A DNA stretch of 64,000 nt, from assembly GCF_026626665.1 (NCBI RefSeq), contig NZ_JAPNKE010000002.1, positions 10,188,001-10,252,000 on the forward strand, given 5' to 3'. The DNA is from Nannocystis pusilla. GTDB taxonomy: Bacteria > Myxococcota_A > Polyangia > Nannocystales > Nannocystaceae. Under the pieces are notes generated by a model that did no database searches, had not been told where the DNA came from, and worked only from the letters and a program-made list of their open reading frames with translations. Below are positions 27,780 to 38,190 of the stretch, in pieces; the first letter of the stretch is position 1; the number at the start of each line of letters is the position of its first letter. The position numbers and the translations under genes are program-made.

Positions 27780-29270
27780 ATGGGATGGAAGTGCTCGGGG
27801 CCGCGGCGATGGGTCATGGCGGGCTTGCTCGGCGCTTGCGGCCCGCAGCCGCCGGGACAGGACACGGCGGGCTCGAGCTCGACCACGAGCACGAGCGGGA
27901 CGTCGACGAGCGAGGCGCCGACGAGCGAGGCGCCGACGAGCGAGGCGACGGTCGCGAGTACGACGGTCGAGAGCATGACGGAGCCGGGGACGAGCACGAC
28001 CGGCGGGCGGCAGTGCGAGAGCTCGCTGGACTGCGGCGAATGCCAGCTGTGCATCTTCGGGCTCTGCCTGGAGGACCTCGCGTGCTGCGGGCGCGACGAT
28101 CTGGGGGAGCGCTGCACGCCGCCCGAGCTCGAATGCGCGGACGACAGTGACTGTCCCAAGGGCCAGGTATGCGACCTCGCGGAGCACTCGTGCGTGCCGG
28201 TCGGCCCGGCGGAGCTGCCGGCATGCCCGGAGGCGCCCGGCGAGGTGGCGATGTCCGGGCTGAGCCATGCTCCGAGCGCGCTCGCGCTGGCCGACCTCGA
28301 CGGCGACGGCGACGTCGACTTGCTGGCGGCGCAGCCCTCGGTGGGCCAGATCGAGCTGGCGTGGAACGACGGGGCCGGGACGTTCGTCGCCGACGGCGCG
28401 GTCGACCTCGGCGGGCCGCGAATCGACGTGCGGATCGCCGCCGCCGACCTCGACGGCGACGGCTCGCCCGATCTGGCGGTGCTGCACGACGAGGTGGTCG
28501 GCGTGTGGTTCGGGCAAGGCGGGCTGTTCACGCCGGGGCCGATTTTCATGCCGAACGGCGGACCGCGGGTCATCCACATGGCGGACGGCGACGGCGACGG
28601 CGCGCGGGACCTGATCGCAATCAACGAAAAATTGCCGGGCTTGCGGTTCTGGCGCGGCGACGGCCTCGGAGGCTTCGCGGCGGTGGAAGATGACAACCTG
28701 AGCTTCGTCGGGCTCGGCGCGAGCGTGTTCGACGTGAACGGCGATGGCAGGGCCGATGTGCTCGCGCCGCCGGCCGCCGGTTCCGGCGAGATCCGGATCT
28801 TGCTCGGACAGGCGACGGGCCTGTGGAAGTCAGGCGGTTCGCTCGAGGTCGGGCCAACGACGTGGACGCGGGTGCTCGGCGGCGATCTCGACGGTCAAGC
28901 GGGCCCGGAGCTGGTGGGGACGCGGCAGCACAGCGGCGAGGGGCTCGCGCGAGTGTGGCGATCCACGGAGGCCAGCGAGTGGGACGAGGGCGCTGCTGAA
29001 TTCGTGGTCGGTCAGCCGCTGTTCGGCGCCGAGGTGATCGACGTGACCGGCGACGACCTGCTCGACCTGGTGTCGGCGACGCAGGCGCCGGTGATCAGCG
29101 TGCTGGTCGGCGACGGGGCCGGCGGCTTCGCGTGCGAGCAGCTCCTCGCCGCGCCGGCCGCGACCGCGCCCGAGGTGCTGCGAATCGCCGATGTCGACGG
29201 CGACGGCGGCGTCGACCTGATCGCGGGCAGCCGTGATGCGACCACGGTGCTGACGATCCGCGGCCCGTGA
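27780..29270 (+). CDS. FG-GAP/VCBS-repeat lipoprotein
   Basis: 496 residues from ATG at 27780. Lipobox-type signal (VMAGLLGACGPQ), a Ser/Thr/Gly linker with EAPTSEAPTSEA repeats, then a Cys-rich EGF-like stretch (CESSLDCGECQLC, CADDSDCPKGQVC). From about residue 165 to the end there is a seven-bladed beta-propeller-like array with six Ca-binding loops: DLDGDGDVDLL, DLDGDGSPDLAVL, DGDGDGARDLI, DVNGDGRADVL, DVTGDDLLDLV and DVDGDGGVDLI. Such propellers bind calcium and ligands at the cell surface and are abundant in myxobacteria. No enzymatic domain. The signal and propeller place it on the outer membrane or outside. Confidence 0.9.
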   Translation: MGWKCSGPRRWVMAGLLGACGPQPPGQDTAGSSSTTSTSGTSTSEAPTSEAPTSEATVASTTVESMTEPGTSTTGGRQCESSLDCGECQLCIFGLCLEDLACCGRDDLGERCTPPELECADDSDCPKGQVCDLAEHSCVPVGPAELPACPEAPGEVAMSGLSHAPSALALADLDGDGDVDLLAAQPSVGQIELAWNDGAGTFVADGAVDLGGPRIDVRIAAADLDGDGSPDLAVLHDEVVGVWFGQGGLFTPGPIFMPNGGPRVIHMADGDGDGARDLIAINEKLPGLRFWRGDGLGGFAAVEDDNLSFVGLGASVFDVNGDGRADVLAPPAAGSGEIRILLGQATGLWKSGGSLEVGPTTWTRVLGGDLDGQAGPELVGTRQHSGEGLARVWRSTEASEWDEGAAEFVVGQPLFGAEVIDVTGDDLLDLVSATQAPVISVLVGDGAGGFACEQLLAAPAATAPEVLRIADVDGDGGVDLIAGSRDATTVLTIRGP

Positions 29271-29478
29271 GCGCCACGGCGTTCGCGGCAGGAAGCGGCG
29301 CGAGAGGGGGCAGGACGCGCGCTTCGTCCTCCTGAGGGCGAACGCTGTCGCAGTGACGCGCCGCCGCCGACGAGGGGGCCACGTTCCTCGCCTGCCTCAG
29401 GAGCGCCGCCGACGACGCCTCCTCGCTGTGCGTCGCGGGGCAGTGGGCCCGCTCCGGTTGCCACGGGGCGGCCGTGGT

Positions 29479-30144
29479 TCACAGCATGTATTCGTCGGTC
29501 ATCAGGCAGAACATCGGGTCGCCGGGTTGACCGATCTGCGGCAGCAGGCGGCACTCGTAGCCCTCGCGCGGGCAATCGCTGTCGTCGGTGCATTCGACGG
29601 CGCAGGCCTCGAAATAGCCGGAGGCGCCGATGCACAGGGCGTCGGGGGCGCAGGCGGGGTCGCCGGCCTCATAGAAAGTCATGGCGTCGGGCAGGGTGCA
29701 CTCCTTGGTGCAGTAGCCGCCCGGCAACGCATAGAGCATCAGGATGTCGGTGAGGCACACGCCCTTGTCGCCGAGGATCGCCGAGCACTCGTCGTCGGAC
29801 TGACAGGCGTGGCCCCATTCGCCCATCAGGCCCGGGTCCGGCTCGCCGGTGGTGCCGGTGGTGGTCGTGGCCTCGGTGGTGGAGGTCGTGGTCGCGGGCT
29901 CGCCGGTGGTCGCGGGCTCGCCGGTGGTGGTGGTCGTCGTGTCGACGGCGCCGGTGGTCGGATTGGTGTCGACCGTGGTGGTGCCAATGGTGGCACCCGG
30001 GCCGGTCGGCTCGATCGGCTCGGTGGTGGCGCTGGTGGTGCCGCCGGTGGTGGTGGTGGTCTCGGCGGTGGTGTTGCCCTGTTTGTAGACGGGCGGGCAG
30101 CCGGTCAGCACGATTGCGAGCAGGGTCAGGCGGAGCGGCGACAT
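29479..30144 (-). CDS. Secreted Cys-rich lipoprotein with Thr-rich linker
   Basis: 221 residues from ATG at 30144, preceded by GAAAGG. Signal LTLLAIVLTGC is a lipobox; about 85 residues of nearly pure Thr/Gly/Glu/Pro follow (TTTTTTGEPATTGEPATTTS). The C-terminal domain has eight or more Cys in EGF-like spacing (CQSDDECSAILGDKGVCL, CTKECTLPD, CAVECTDDSDCPREGYECR). The pattern DSDCPxGxxC is also found in the FG-GAP lipoprotein next door. Surface-exposed, function unknown. Confidence 0.85.
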   Translation of the reverse strand: MSPLRLTLLAIVLTGCPPVYKQGNTTAETTTTTGGTTSATTEPIEPTGPGATIGTTTVDTNPTTGAVDTTTTTTGEPATTGEPATTTSTTEATTTTGTTGEPDPGLMGEWGHACQSDDECSAILGDKGVCLTDILMLYALPGGYCTKECTLPDAMTFYEAGDPACAPDALCIGASGYFEACAVECTDDSDCPREGYECRLLPQIGQPGDPMFCLMTDEYML

Positions 30145-30200
30145 GGTCCTTTCATGGTACCGCGCCGCGCGGCCGGGCCTCAAGCAGCCGCGAGGCCGGT

Positions 30201-31268
30201 TCACGCGGCGGCGGGCGGATCGCGGCGCGTATTCGAGGTGTCGGGCGGCGGCGGCATGCGACCGGCGGCGCGCAGGCTGCTGACCTTCTTGAGCACGTCG
30301 AACCAGAACGGGGCGCCGAGCGAGGCGGCGAGGCCGGTGAGCAGCAGGCCGAGGACCTTGTTGACCCACCACCACACGTTCTGCTGCGGCGGGTTGTCCT
30401 CCCAGCCGACGGGGATGCCCAATTGATTGATGGTACTGATGTCGGTCTGCAATTGCCGCAAGGCGCCGGCGGTGGCCGACGGCGCGGTCTCGGCCGCGGG
30501 GGTCGGCAGGGGCGACTTGACGTCGGCGGGCTGCGGGGCGGCCGGGGTGAGGTGCGCGGGCGGGGACTCCTGCTTGACCGCCTCGGTGGCCTGGGCGATG
30601 AGCGAGGCGCGGAGCACCGGGTCGTTGGCGAGGGAGCGGGTGATCCGGATGGCGTCGAGGTTGAGGGCGGCGACGAAGAAGACCGCGAGCAGGGTGCTCC
30701 ACAGCTGGGCGCGGCGGCGGTAGACCTCGCTGACGCGGCCCATGCCGGCGTTGAACCACGCCTCGACGTCGTGCTGCAGGACGGCGAGCTTGTTGACGCC
30801 GGCGCGGGTGTCGAGCTCGACGTGATTGACGAAGGTGAGCAAGGTGTCGGTGACGCGATTGCCGAGCTCGCCGCGCTTCGACTCGATCTGCGCCCGCATC
30901 TCGGCGAGGTTGCCTGCCACCAATTGTCCGGTGCCGTCGGCCGGCCGCAAGGCGATGTCGAGCAGCGCCATGGCGAACATCCGCGGCGGGATGTACGAGG
31001 GGGCCCTGCTGTCGCCGCCGGTGGCGGCGTCGCGGTGGAGGCCGCGCAGCAGCGGGTGCTGGTAGAGGGCGCGGGTGATGTCGGGCTGGCCGGCCCGGGC
31101 CTCGCCGTCGTCCCTGCCGACGAGCAGGCGCAGGCCGGCGGCGAGGTCCTTGGCGCGCCACTTGAAGATCGAGGCCAGCAGCTCGTTGCCCGCGGTGATG
31201 GCCAGGCTGGTGGCGAGGAACACGAAGATCAGTCCGATGGCGATGTCCAGGACGACGGAGTCGAACAC
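30201..31268 (-). CDS. Hypothetical inner-membrane protein
   Basis: 355 residues from GTG at 31268, chosen because AGGAGG lies 7 bases upstream and the first residues at once form a membrane helix (VVLDIAIGLIFVFLATSLAI). Two further membrane stretches are seen (STLLAVFFVAALNLDAI and WVNKVLGLLLTGLAASLGAP). Between them there is a soluble region with helical segments (NLAEMRAQIESKRGELGNRV) and a Pro/Ala-rich loop. The family seems to be the widespread uncharacterised 'three-helix membrane protein ending GAPFWFDVL', often found near transport or stress genes. I cannot assign a function. Confidence 0.7.
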   Translation of the reverse strand: MFDSVVLDIAIGLIFVFLATSLAITAGNELLASIFKWRAKDLAAGLRLLVGRDDGEARAGQPDITRALYQHPLLRGLHRDAATGGDSRAPSYIPPRMFAMALLDIALRPADGTGQLVAGNLAEMRAQIESKRGELGNRVTDTLLTFVNHVELDTRAGVNKLAVLQHDVEAWFNAGMGRVSEVYRRRAQLWSTLLAVFFVAALNLDAIRITRSLANDPVLRASLIAQATEAVKQESPPAHLTPAAPQPADVKSPLPTPAAETAPSATAGALRQLQTDISTINQLGIPVGWEDNPPQQNVWWWVNKVLGLLLTGLAASLGAPFWFDVLKKVSSLRAAGRMPPPPDTSNTRRDPPAAA

Positions 31269-31519
31269 GGCGGCCTCCTGCAGGCGCGGCTGAACAGACA
31301 GGCTGCCAGGAAGGACGACGCGACGGAAGCTCGCGGGCGGCGGGCGCGGGCGCGCAGGGCGGGGAACGGTGTGTATATTGAGATGGTCGGGCGGATCCGC
31401 GCGAGGTGACGAAATCGCTACGTCGGCGGCGCGCGGGCGGCGAAGCGGCGCGATGACCCGACGGGTGGGTTCGCGCGCCGAGGGGCCTGACCGCGTGCGT
31501 CGGCGAATCGCGGGATCGA

Positions 31520-31600
31520 GCATGTCGCCGGGGCGGCGGGACGGAGGTGGTTCTCTGGACATGCTTGAAAGAGCATGTCGCGGGGGACATGTGAGGCCGG
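31520..31600. repeat. 14-bp phased repeats, one isolated plus three units
   Basis: GCATGTCGCCGGGG at 31520, then ACATGCTTGAAAGA, GCATGTCGCGGGGG and ACATGTGAGGCCGG in phase at 31559-31600, between divergent genes. Confidence 0.8.
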
Positions 31601-31731
31601 ACGGACCGCGCCCGGATGCCGGTCGGCGCCCTGGATCGCGCCGCGGGTGTCCCCGGTCTCCTCGACCTCGTCGACGGACGTCCGAAGCCGACCGGGCGAC
31701 GTCGCGGGGGGGACGCGGGTATCATGGGCCC

Positions 31732-32211
31732 ATGGTCGCTGTTCGCCTGGCCTCGACCGCCGTCATGCTCCTCGCCTGCGCGTGTGCGCGTCCGCAGGTG
31801 ACACCGCAGCCGTTCGTGCCCGCGGAGTGGCAGCAGGCGTGTGTGGTCGACGATACGAGCTTGCACCGCTCGTCCGGGCGCACGGTCGAGTTCCGGCCTG
31901 CGCCCGGCCGCGCGACGCTGACCGCCAGCCATCGCTGGGGGGAGGTCGAGCCGCGGATCGGCGAGCTGCTGATCGAGCTGCCGAAGGCCCGCGAGGGCGA
32001 GGCCGAGGTCCACGGCGGTCCGGGAGCGGTTTACATGGAGAGCCTCCAGGCCGGATCCGCGGTGTGGCGGCTGCAGGGCCAGGTCCGCTGGCGCGACCTC
32101 GAGGACGGCCGTACCGAGCTCGTGCTCGCTCTGGTGATGCAGGGGACCGACTACGAGGTCCGCGGCACTCTGGTCGCCCGCCGGGTGCAACACCCCCGCG
32201 AATGTTCCTGA
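31732..32211 (+). CDS. Small lipoprotein
   Basis: 159 residues from ATG at 31732. Signal and lipobox VMLLACAC. The mature part lacks the Thr linker found in the other lipoproteins here. It is predicted beta-rich (GRATLTASHRWGEVEPRIGE, YMESLQAGSAVWRLQGQVRW), perhaps a small beta-barrel or lipocalin-like fold, with one additional Cys near the C-terminus (QHPRECS). Unknown function. It is followed by a 245-bp gap without features up to the giant locus. Confidence 0.7.
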   Translation: MVAVRLASTAVMLLACACARPQVTPQPFVPAEWQQACVVDDTSLHRSSGRTVEFRPAPGRATLTASHRWGEVEPRIGELLIELPKAREGEAEVHGGPGAVYMESLQAGSAVWRLQGQVRWRDLEDGRTELVLALVMQGTDYEVRGTLVARRVQHPRECS

Positions 32212-32456
32212 GGGTGGTACTCGGTCGTCGGCCACGGGATCGGCGGGCGAGACGGTGCGGAAGGCATCGACTGTGAGTCCTGCTGAGCGTGCTCTCGCTG
32301 AAGGGAGTCAAACCGGATAGCGACGGATAGCCGGTAGACCGCGGGGAGCTGCTCTCGGGAAACTGGGACGATGCCGCTCGCTGGCCAGGCGGATGTCGAT
32401 CGGCGAGTCGCGGCGCGCCCGAGAACGCGGGGGTTGGCGCGGGGCCCGATGCGCCG

Positions 32457-33970
32457 TCAGGGGGCCTTGTCGCCGCGGGTCGGCGGGCGGCGCTGGTGCA
32501 GCCAGCCGCGGTAGGCCTCCATGCGCGCGTGCTGGTCGGCGGGGGCGCGGAAGCTGCAGGTGGCGAGCTCGTCGCTGCCTTCGGGGGCGCCCCAGCGCAG
32601 CTCGGGGCAATCGTTGGGGTTGTAGGCGCGCTCCAGCGCGGCCTCGCGGTCGGCGAGGTCGCGCAGGGTGAGGGTCCACGGGCTGCCGTCGCTGCGGGTG
32701 TAGGTGATCGCGTACTGCGGGTCGCGGAGCAGGACGTCGAGCTCGTCGGCGAGGGCGTGGGCGCGGGCCTCGGGGTCGCCGCCGGTGACGTAGAGGGCGG
32801 GCCGCTCGCGCACGCGGTCGGGCAGGCCGCGGACGACGTCGAGGGCGGCGAGCAGGCGGAGGTCGCGGCCGGGGGTCGAGTGGCTCTCCCACGCGCCGGT
32901 GGCCTCGAACACCTGCCAGCCCTTGGGCATGGCGATCGCTCGCTTGCGGTCGCGCTGGAACTCGGCGGCGCGATCGATGGGCCCGACGCGGTCGCGCGCG
33001 AGCGCGGCGAAGGCGGCGACGGCCTCGCGCTGCTGCCGGGAGGCGTCCCACGGCGGCGGCTCGAGCAGCGCGCGGACGGCGTCGTAGAAGGCGGTGCCGG
33101 CCAATTCGGCGTGGCCGGTCCAGATGTCCCCGAGGTCAGGTGCGCCGGCGATCGCGGCGTCGCCGAGCTGGACGAGGCCGCCGCCGGGCTGGCGCACGAC
33201 GGGGCGGAACTGCTTGAAGCCGACGCCGCCGTGGGCGCGCTCGGTGCTCCACAAGAACTCGCCCTCCCAGAACTCGCGGCGGACGATGCCGCCGTCGGGC
33301 TGGCCGTCGACGGCCAGCAGGGCGCCCGGGCGGCCGTCCTGCGCGGGCACGAGGTCGACGACGAAGAAGACGTGGCCGTAGGGGTCGGCGTAGACGGCCC
33401 CGGGGCGCAGGCCGCGGTGGTCGAGGCGCACGGGGTAGAGGTCGGAGGCGGAGTCGCCGACGGCGGTGCGCGGATTGCCGGCGTGGACGCCCCAGCCGAG
33501 GTTGCGGTGGACGAAGCGCTGGACCCGCGCGAGCTCGGTGGCCGGCATGGTGAAGCCGGGGCCGGGCGCGAGGTTGGTGCGCGCGTCGCCGCAGCGCGGG
33601 GCCTTGCCGTCGCCGCCGCGCTGGCACTTGCGATAGGCGAACGGGAGCCGGCGCTTCCACGACCAGTAGGCGCGCACGACGTAGGGGAGGTCGGCGCCGT
33701 CGGGGCGCAGGCGCAGGGCCAGAGGATTGTCGAGCCGATCTTCCTGGAGGCCGAGCGCGTCGTGGAGGAGGTTGCGCGCGGGATCTCCGGTGGCGACGTC
33801 GAGCCGGGCCAGGGCCGGCGATTCGTTCGGCGGGGCGGCGAACAGGTCGCGCACCCAGGCGCTGTAGAGCGCTTCCTCGGCGGCGGTCCAGGCCCGCTCG
33901 ACGGCCCAGGCGCGGCCCTTGGCGGCGAACGGGGGGCGCTGCGGCGGCTCGGCGAGGACCTGTACTTGGA
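32457..33970 (-). CDS. C-terminal extracytoplasmic domain of the giant protein
   Basis: About 500 residues in the frame that continues CSK-QVLAEPPQRPPFAAKGR. Globular composition with normal codon use. Visible features: LPYVVRAYWSWKRRLPFAYR, an ordered segment RFVHRNLGWGVHAGNPRTAV, and GAVYADPYGHVFFVVDLVPA followed by LLAVDGQPDGG. The last two place His and Asp in the order found in transglutaminase/NlpC-like folds, but no convincing Cys nucleophile precedes them, so an inactive papain-like or unrelated fold is possible. The end (ARMEAYRGWLHQRRPPTRGD) is helical. Could also stand alone as a gene if the upstream frames are not joined. No function is assigned. Confidence 0.65.
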
Positions 33971-35392
33971 GCAGGTCACTGCGGCGCCGTCGCGCACGAC
34001 CGCGAAGGTGTACTCGCCGGCGGCGGCGGGGGTGAAGCCGGCGACGGCGGAGGACGGGGTGCCGAGGTGCACGCGGGCGTCGAGGGCCTCGGCGGGCGCG
34101 CCGTCGCCGGCGAGGACGTGCAGGCCGAGAGCGATGTCGTCGTCGAGGGTGGCGGCGAAGATCCGCAGGGGCTCGCCGGCCAGCGGGGAAAATGGCGCGA
34201 CCAGGAGACCGATCGCGGGATCGTCGGCCTCGGGGCAATCCATGGTGGCACCCGCGAGCGAGGGCGGTACGACGGCCGGCGGCTCGGCGGGCGGATCGAC
34301 GGGTGGGGGAGCGGGGGGCGGTGGTTCGGGCGGCGGGTCGACCGGATCGGCGGGCGGGTCGACGCGCTCGGCGACCTCGGAGGTGGGCTCGTCGCCGCGA
34401 TTGAAGCGGGAGACGACCGCGCCGAGGAAGACCAGCGCGGCGAGCACGACGCCGACCCTCAGCCAGCGATCGCGGGCGCTCGGGGCCATGCGGATCGGCG
34501 GGAGGCTGGGCAGCGGGAGGTTGGTGGGCAGGACGGGCGCGGGCGCGGGCTTGATGGGGGCCGGCTGGGTGACCGCGAGGCCGACCGGCAAGAGGGTCGG
34601 GAGGTCGTGGAGCGCGCCGGGCTGGGCGGCGCCGGGCGAGGACGATGAGATGTCCCTCGGGACAGGTGGATCGCTGGCCGGTGGTTCGCGGCGCTCGGCG
34701 TCGGCGAGGAGGGTGCGATCGAGCGGCGAGACGGGGGCGCCGGGCTCGGGGAACAGGTTGGGCAGAGAGCGCCGCGGGGCCTCGACGAGGGGCCGCTCGA
34801 CGAGGGGCTTGTCGAGGATGACGGTGATGGGAGCGCCGGGCTCGGGGATGAGGTTGGGCAGCGCACGCCGCGGGCGCGGGCCGCTCGGAGACTCGAACTC
34901 GAGGGCGTCGAGGGCAGGGACCAGGGCGGGCGAGGACTGGGCGCTGGAGGGCTCGCGGCGGGCGAGCAAGGTGGGGACGGCGTGGGTGCTCGAGGGCTCG
35001 CGGCGGGCGGCGAACAGCGGAGCAGACCCCTCGCGCCGGCGCGGGCCGGGGACGGTGGCGTCCTGCAGGAGGACGGAGAGCTCGGGCACGAGCGCGGGCG
35101 CCTCGGCGCGCTGGAGGTCGGACTCGGGCGGGGTGAGCAGGCCGAGGTCGGGCAGCGCGGCGGGGACGAGAGGTGGGGCGGGCGGGTCGACCGGCGCGGG
35201 GGGCGAGGGAGCGACGACGCGGGCGGCTGGCGCGGGGCCGGCGACACCGGCGGCGCCGGGGCGATTGGCGAGACCGATGGCGGCGAGGGTGCCGGGCGGG
35301 ATGAACGGTCGCGGGTATGGATTGGTGATCGGGGGATCGGTCCGGGCGGGCCGGGTTTGGCGACGACGAGCGGGAGGTGCGGAGGGATCCAC
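33966..35392 (-). CDS. Proline-rich and membrane-spanning region of the giant protein
   Basis: Frame from about 35340; a GTG at 35392 is the first start codon in this frame. Two similar units LPNLIPEPGAPITVILDKP and LPNLFPEPGAPVSPLDRTL occur near residues 175-220, with repeated ARREPSSTHAVP/ARREPSSAQSSP before them. At about residue 310-335 lies one transmembrane helix (WLRVGVVLAALVFLGAVV), followed by RFNRGDE, a Pro-rich extracytoplasmic linker (PPPEPPPPAPPPVDPP) and a beta-sandwich-like domain (PLRIFAATLDDDIALGLHVL, GEYTFAVVRDGAAVTCSK). The frame breaks at 33958-33970 inside a repeat palindrome that lacks one base. Topology: long N-terminal chain inside, C-terminus outside. Confidence 0.65.
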
Positions 35393-35567
35393 GCTGTCGG
35401 CTGGCCGACCGACACGGCCGGGAACTCGGAGAGCGGGAGGCGGAGGCCGGGGCCCGATGAAGCGGGGGAGAGAGGTGGGTCGTAGGGAGGGTCGACGATG
35501 AGGGGGTCGCGCGGCGAATCACCAGAGTCGCGACTGGCGAGAGCGGCGAGTGAGTCGTCCGAGGAGG

Positions 35568-38190
35568 TCAGAGGGGATTCGTCTTTCGCGGAGGCGTGGC
35601 GCGCGGAATCGGGGCGGGAGGAGGCGCGAGCGGGGCCGGGCGAGGCGGGGTCGCGAGGGGCGGCGGGCGCTGCGTCGGATGGGGTCGGGATGGATTCGCC
35701 GGCGAGGGGAGTCGGGGCGGAGCGGTGCGATGAATCGGGGCGGGAGGAGGCGCGAGCGGGGCCGGGCGCGCCGTCGAGAGATGGCGATTCGCCGAAGGAC
35801 CTCGGGGGGATTCGAGAGACGCGGTGGCGGGGTGAGAATGGGAGGCCGGGCGAGGGGCTGCGGGGAGAATGGGCGAATGAGGGGAGTCGGGGGACGGCGA
35901 CGTGGGATGAGGGCGGGAAGATTCGCCGGACGACTTGGGCCTCGGCTCGAGGGAGGGAGAGGCGGTATGGGGGCGGGAGGATTCGCCGGAGGGCTTCGGG
36001 CGGGGCTCGAGGGAGGGAGAGGAGGGATGGGGGCGGAAGGATTCGCCGGCCTTCGGTTTCGGCTCGAGGGAGGGCGAGGCGGGATGGGGGCGGGAGGATT
36101 CGCCGGCCTTCGGCTTGGGCTCGAGGGAGGGCGAGGCGGGGTGAGGGCGGGAGGATTCGCCGGCGGGCTTCGGGGGAGCGAGGGGCGGAGAGGCGGGTTG
36201 CGGGCGGGACGGCGCGCGCGCGGACCCGGCCGAGGGCGGGCGAGGCAGCGGGCGGATGGTGGGGCGCGATTCGGGGCGCGCGGCGGGCTCGCGCGGAGCA
36301 GAGCGGCGAGATTCGTCGGCGACGGCCTGCTCGCCGAGCGGCGCGGTGGCGGCGGCGGTGGGATCGTTCAGCGGGATCGAGAGGATCAGCGGTCCGTCGT
36401 GGACGGGCTGCGGCGGGGCGCTCAGTCGATACAGGGGAGCGGCGTCCTCGAGGGCCGGCAACATCGGCGGCTGGGCCAGCAAGGGCGGGTCGGAGGAGCT
36501 GTGCCGCGAATCGCTCACGATCGATTGATCGGGCTGAGGCGCGGCGAGCGTCGATTCGGCGGCAGGCGCAAGCGGGTCGGTAGGCTCGGCCGCGATCGCG
36601 AGGGTGTCGTCGGACTCGTCGTCGTCGGTGACGATGGGGGAAAATTCGCGGCGCCTGGGCGCAGGAGGGGGCGCGGGCGGGTCGTCGTCGTCAGGCTCGA
36701 GGACAGCCAGCGAGGTGAGCGACTCGGCAGGGGAAGGGTCCGGGGCGCCGCGAGCGAGGAGGGCGAGCGGCGAGGAGTCAGGGACGCGCTCGCCGGCGTC
36801 GCGGGGATCGAGGACGGCGAAGGCAGAGAGCGAATCGGCGGGGTCGAGCAGGCGCGGCGACGGTGCGCTGCCGGAGTCGCGGGGATCGAGGACGGCGAAG
36901 GCGGTGAGCGAATCGGCGGGGTCGAGGCGCTCCGAGGAAGGTGGAGCGCGAAGGTCCGGAGTGCGGGGGGCGACGCCGGATGCGTCAGGCTCGAGGTCGG
37001 CGAGCGCGGAGAGAGAATCGGCGGGGTCGAGCTCGGAGAGGTCGCGTGATTGCGGGGCGGGCTCGGAGCGAGGGGGCGATTGTGGGGCGGAGAGAGAATC
37101 GGCGGAGTCGGGCTCGGAGCGAGGGGGCGATTGTGGGGCGGAGAGAGAATCGGCGGAGTCGGGCTCGGAGCGAGGGGGCGATTGTGGGGCGGAGAGAGAA
37201 TCGGCGGAGTCGGGCCCGGAGAGGGGGCGCAATCGCGGGGCGGAGAGAGAATCGGCGGGGTCGAGGTCGGAGTGGAGACGCGATTGCAGGTAGGTGAGAG
37301 AATCGGCGGGGTCGAGCTCGGAGGATGCGGGCGAGCTCGATGCGAGGGCGGAGAGAGAATCGGCGGGGTCGAGCTCGGCGGGGAGGGGGGCCGATCGGCG
37401 GGCGGAGAGAGAATCGGCGAGGAGGGGGGCCGATTGGCGGGCGGAGAGGGAATCGGCGGGGTCCGGGGTCTCCGGGGCAGAGCGGAAGCCGCCCGAGTCC
37501 TGCGTTCCGAGGCTGGCCAGCGAGGTGAGCGAATCTCCTGGCTTCGGGGCTCGATCGTCGGCGGCGTAGTTCGGCGGGACGGCCTCGAAGGGCAGCTCGG
37601 GATCGGCCTCTTTGCGGGAAGAAGATGCGGCGGCGGCTTCGCGGTGGGGCGAATCCGGCGAGGGCGAAGCGGGCGGCGGATCGGCAGCGGGGGCGGCCTG
37701 GATGCGAGCAGGGGCGAGCGGGGTGGCTTCTTCTGCGGTCGGTGCGTCGGCGCGGAGGCGCGTGCCTGAGGTCGGCGGGGCGGGCTCGAGTTTGTCGCGG
37801 GAGTCGAGGGTTTCGAGCTCGAGAGCGCCGAGGGCCCGAGTGAGGGAGTCCTGGGGATCGGGTGATGCGTCGGCGAGCGGTGCGGCGTCGGGTTCGAGAG
37901 GAGGTGAATCAGCGCGCGCGTCGGAGGCCGGCGAGGGCGAGGAGGCCTCGATGGCGTCGAGGGCTCGAGTGAGTGAGTCCTGGGGATCGGGTGATGCGTC
38001 GGCGAGTGGTGCGGCGTCGAGTTCGAGCGACGGCGAATCAGTGCTCGCGTCGGGGGCCGGCGAGGGCGAGGAGGCCTCGATCGCGTCGAGGGCTCGAGTG
38101 AGGGAGTCCTGAGGATCGGGCGAGGCGTCGGCAGGAGATGCCGCGTCGAGTTCGAGCGACGGTGAATCAGTGCGCGCTTCGGGGGCCGGC
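35568..38190 (-). CDS. Disordered DSL-motif region of the giant protein, second part
   Basis: Continues from the break at 38191 with three more PQDSLTRALDAIE-type units, then a run of shorter ones: GDSLTSLASL, DPADSLSARQS, DPADSLSALAS, DPADSLTYLQS, three near-identical DSADSLSAPQSPPRSEP units in a row (17 residues, 51-bp DNA repeat at about 37060-37215), DPADSLTAFAV and DPADSLSAFAV. After an acidic segment (TDDDESDDTLAIAAEP) come four GESSRPHPASPSLEPKPKA-like repeats and Pro-rich sequence. The literal frame stops at 35568, but the neighbouring frame continues the pattern (ESPLTSSDDSLAALASRDSG), showing another break near 35600. Confidence 0.6.

Noticed and set aside
32496..35501. Open frame of about 1,000 codons on the plus strand
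   Set aside because: It is antisense to the giant locus, Gly/Ala/Arg-rich and motif-free; the minus strand carries a membrane helix and a globular domain.
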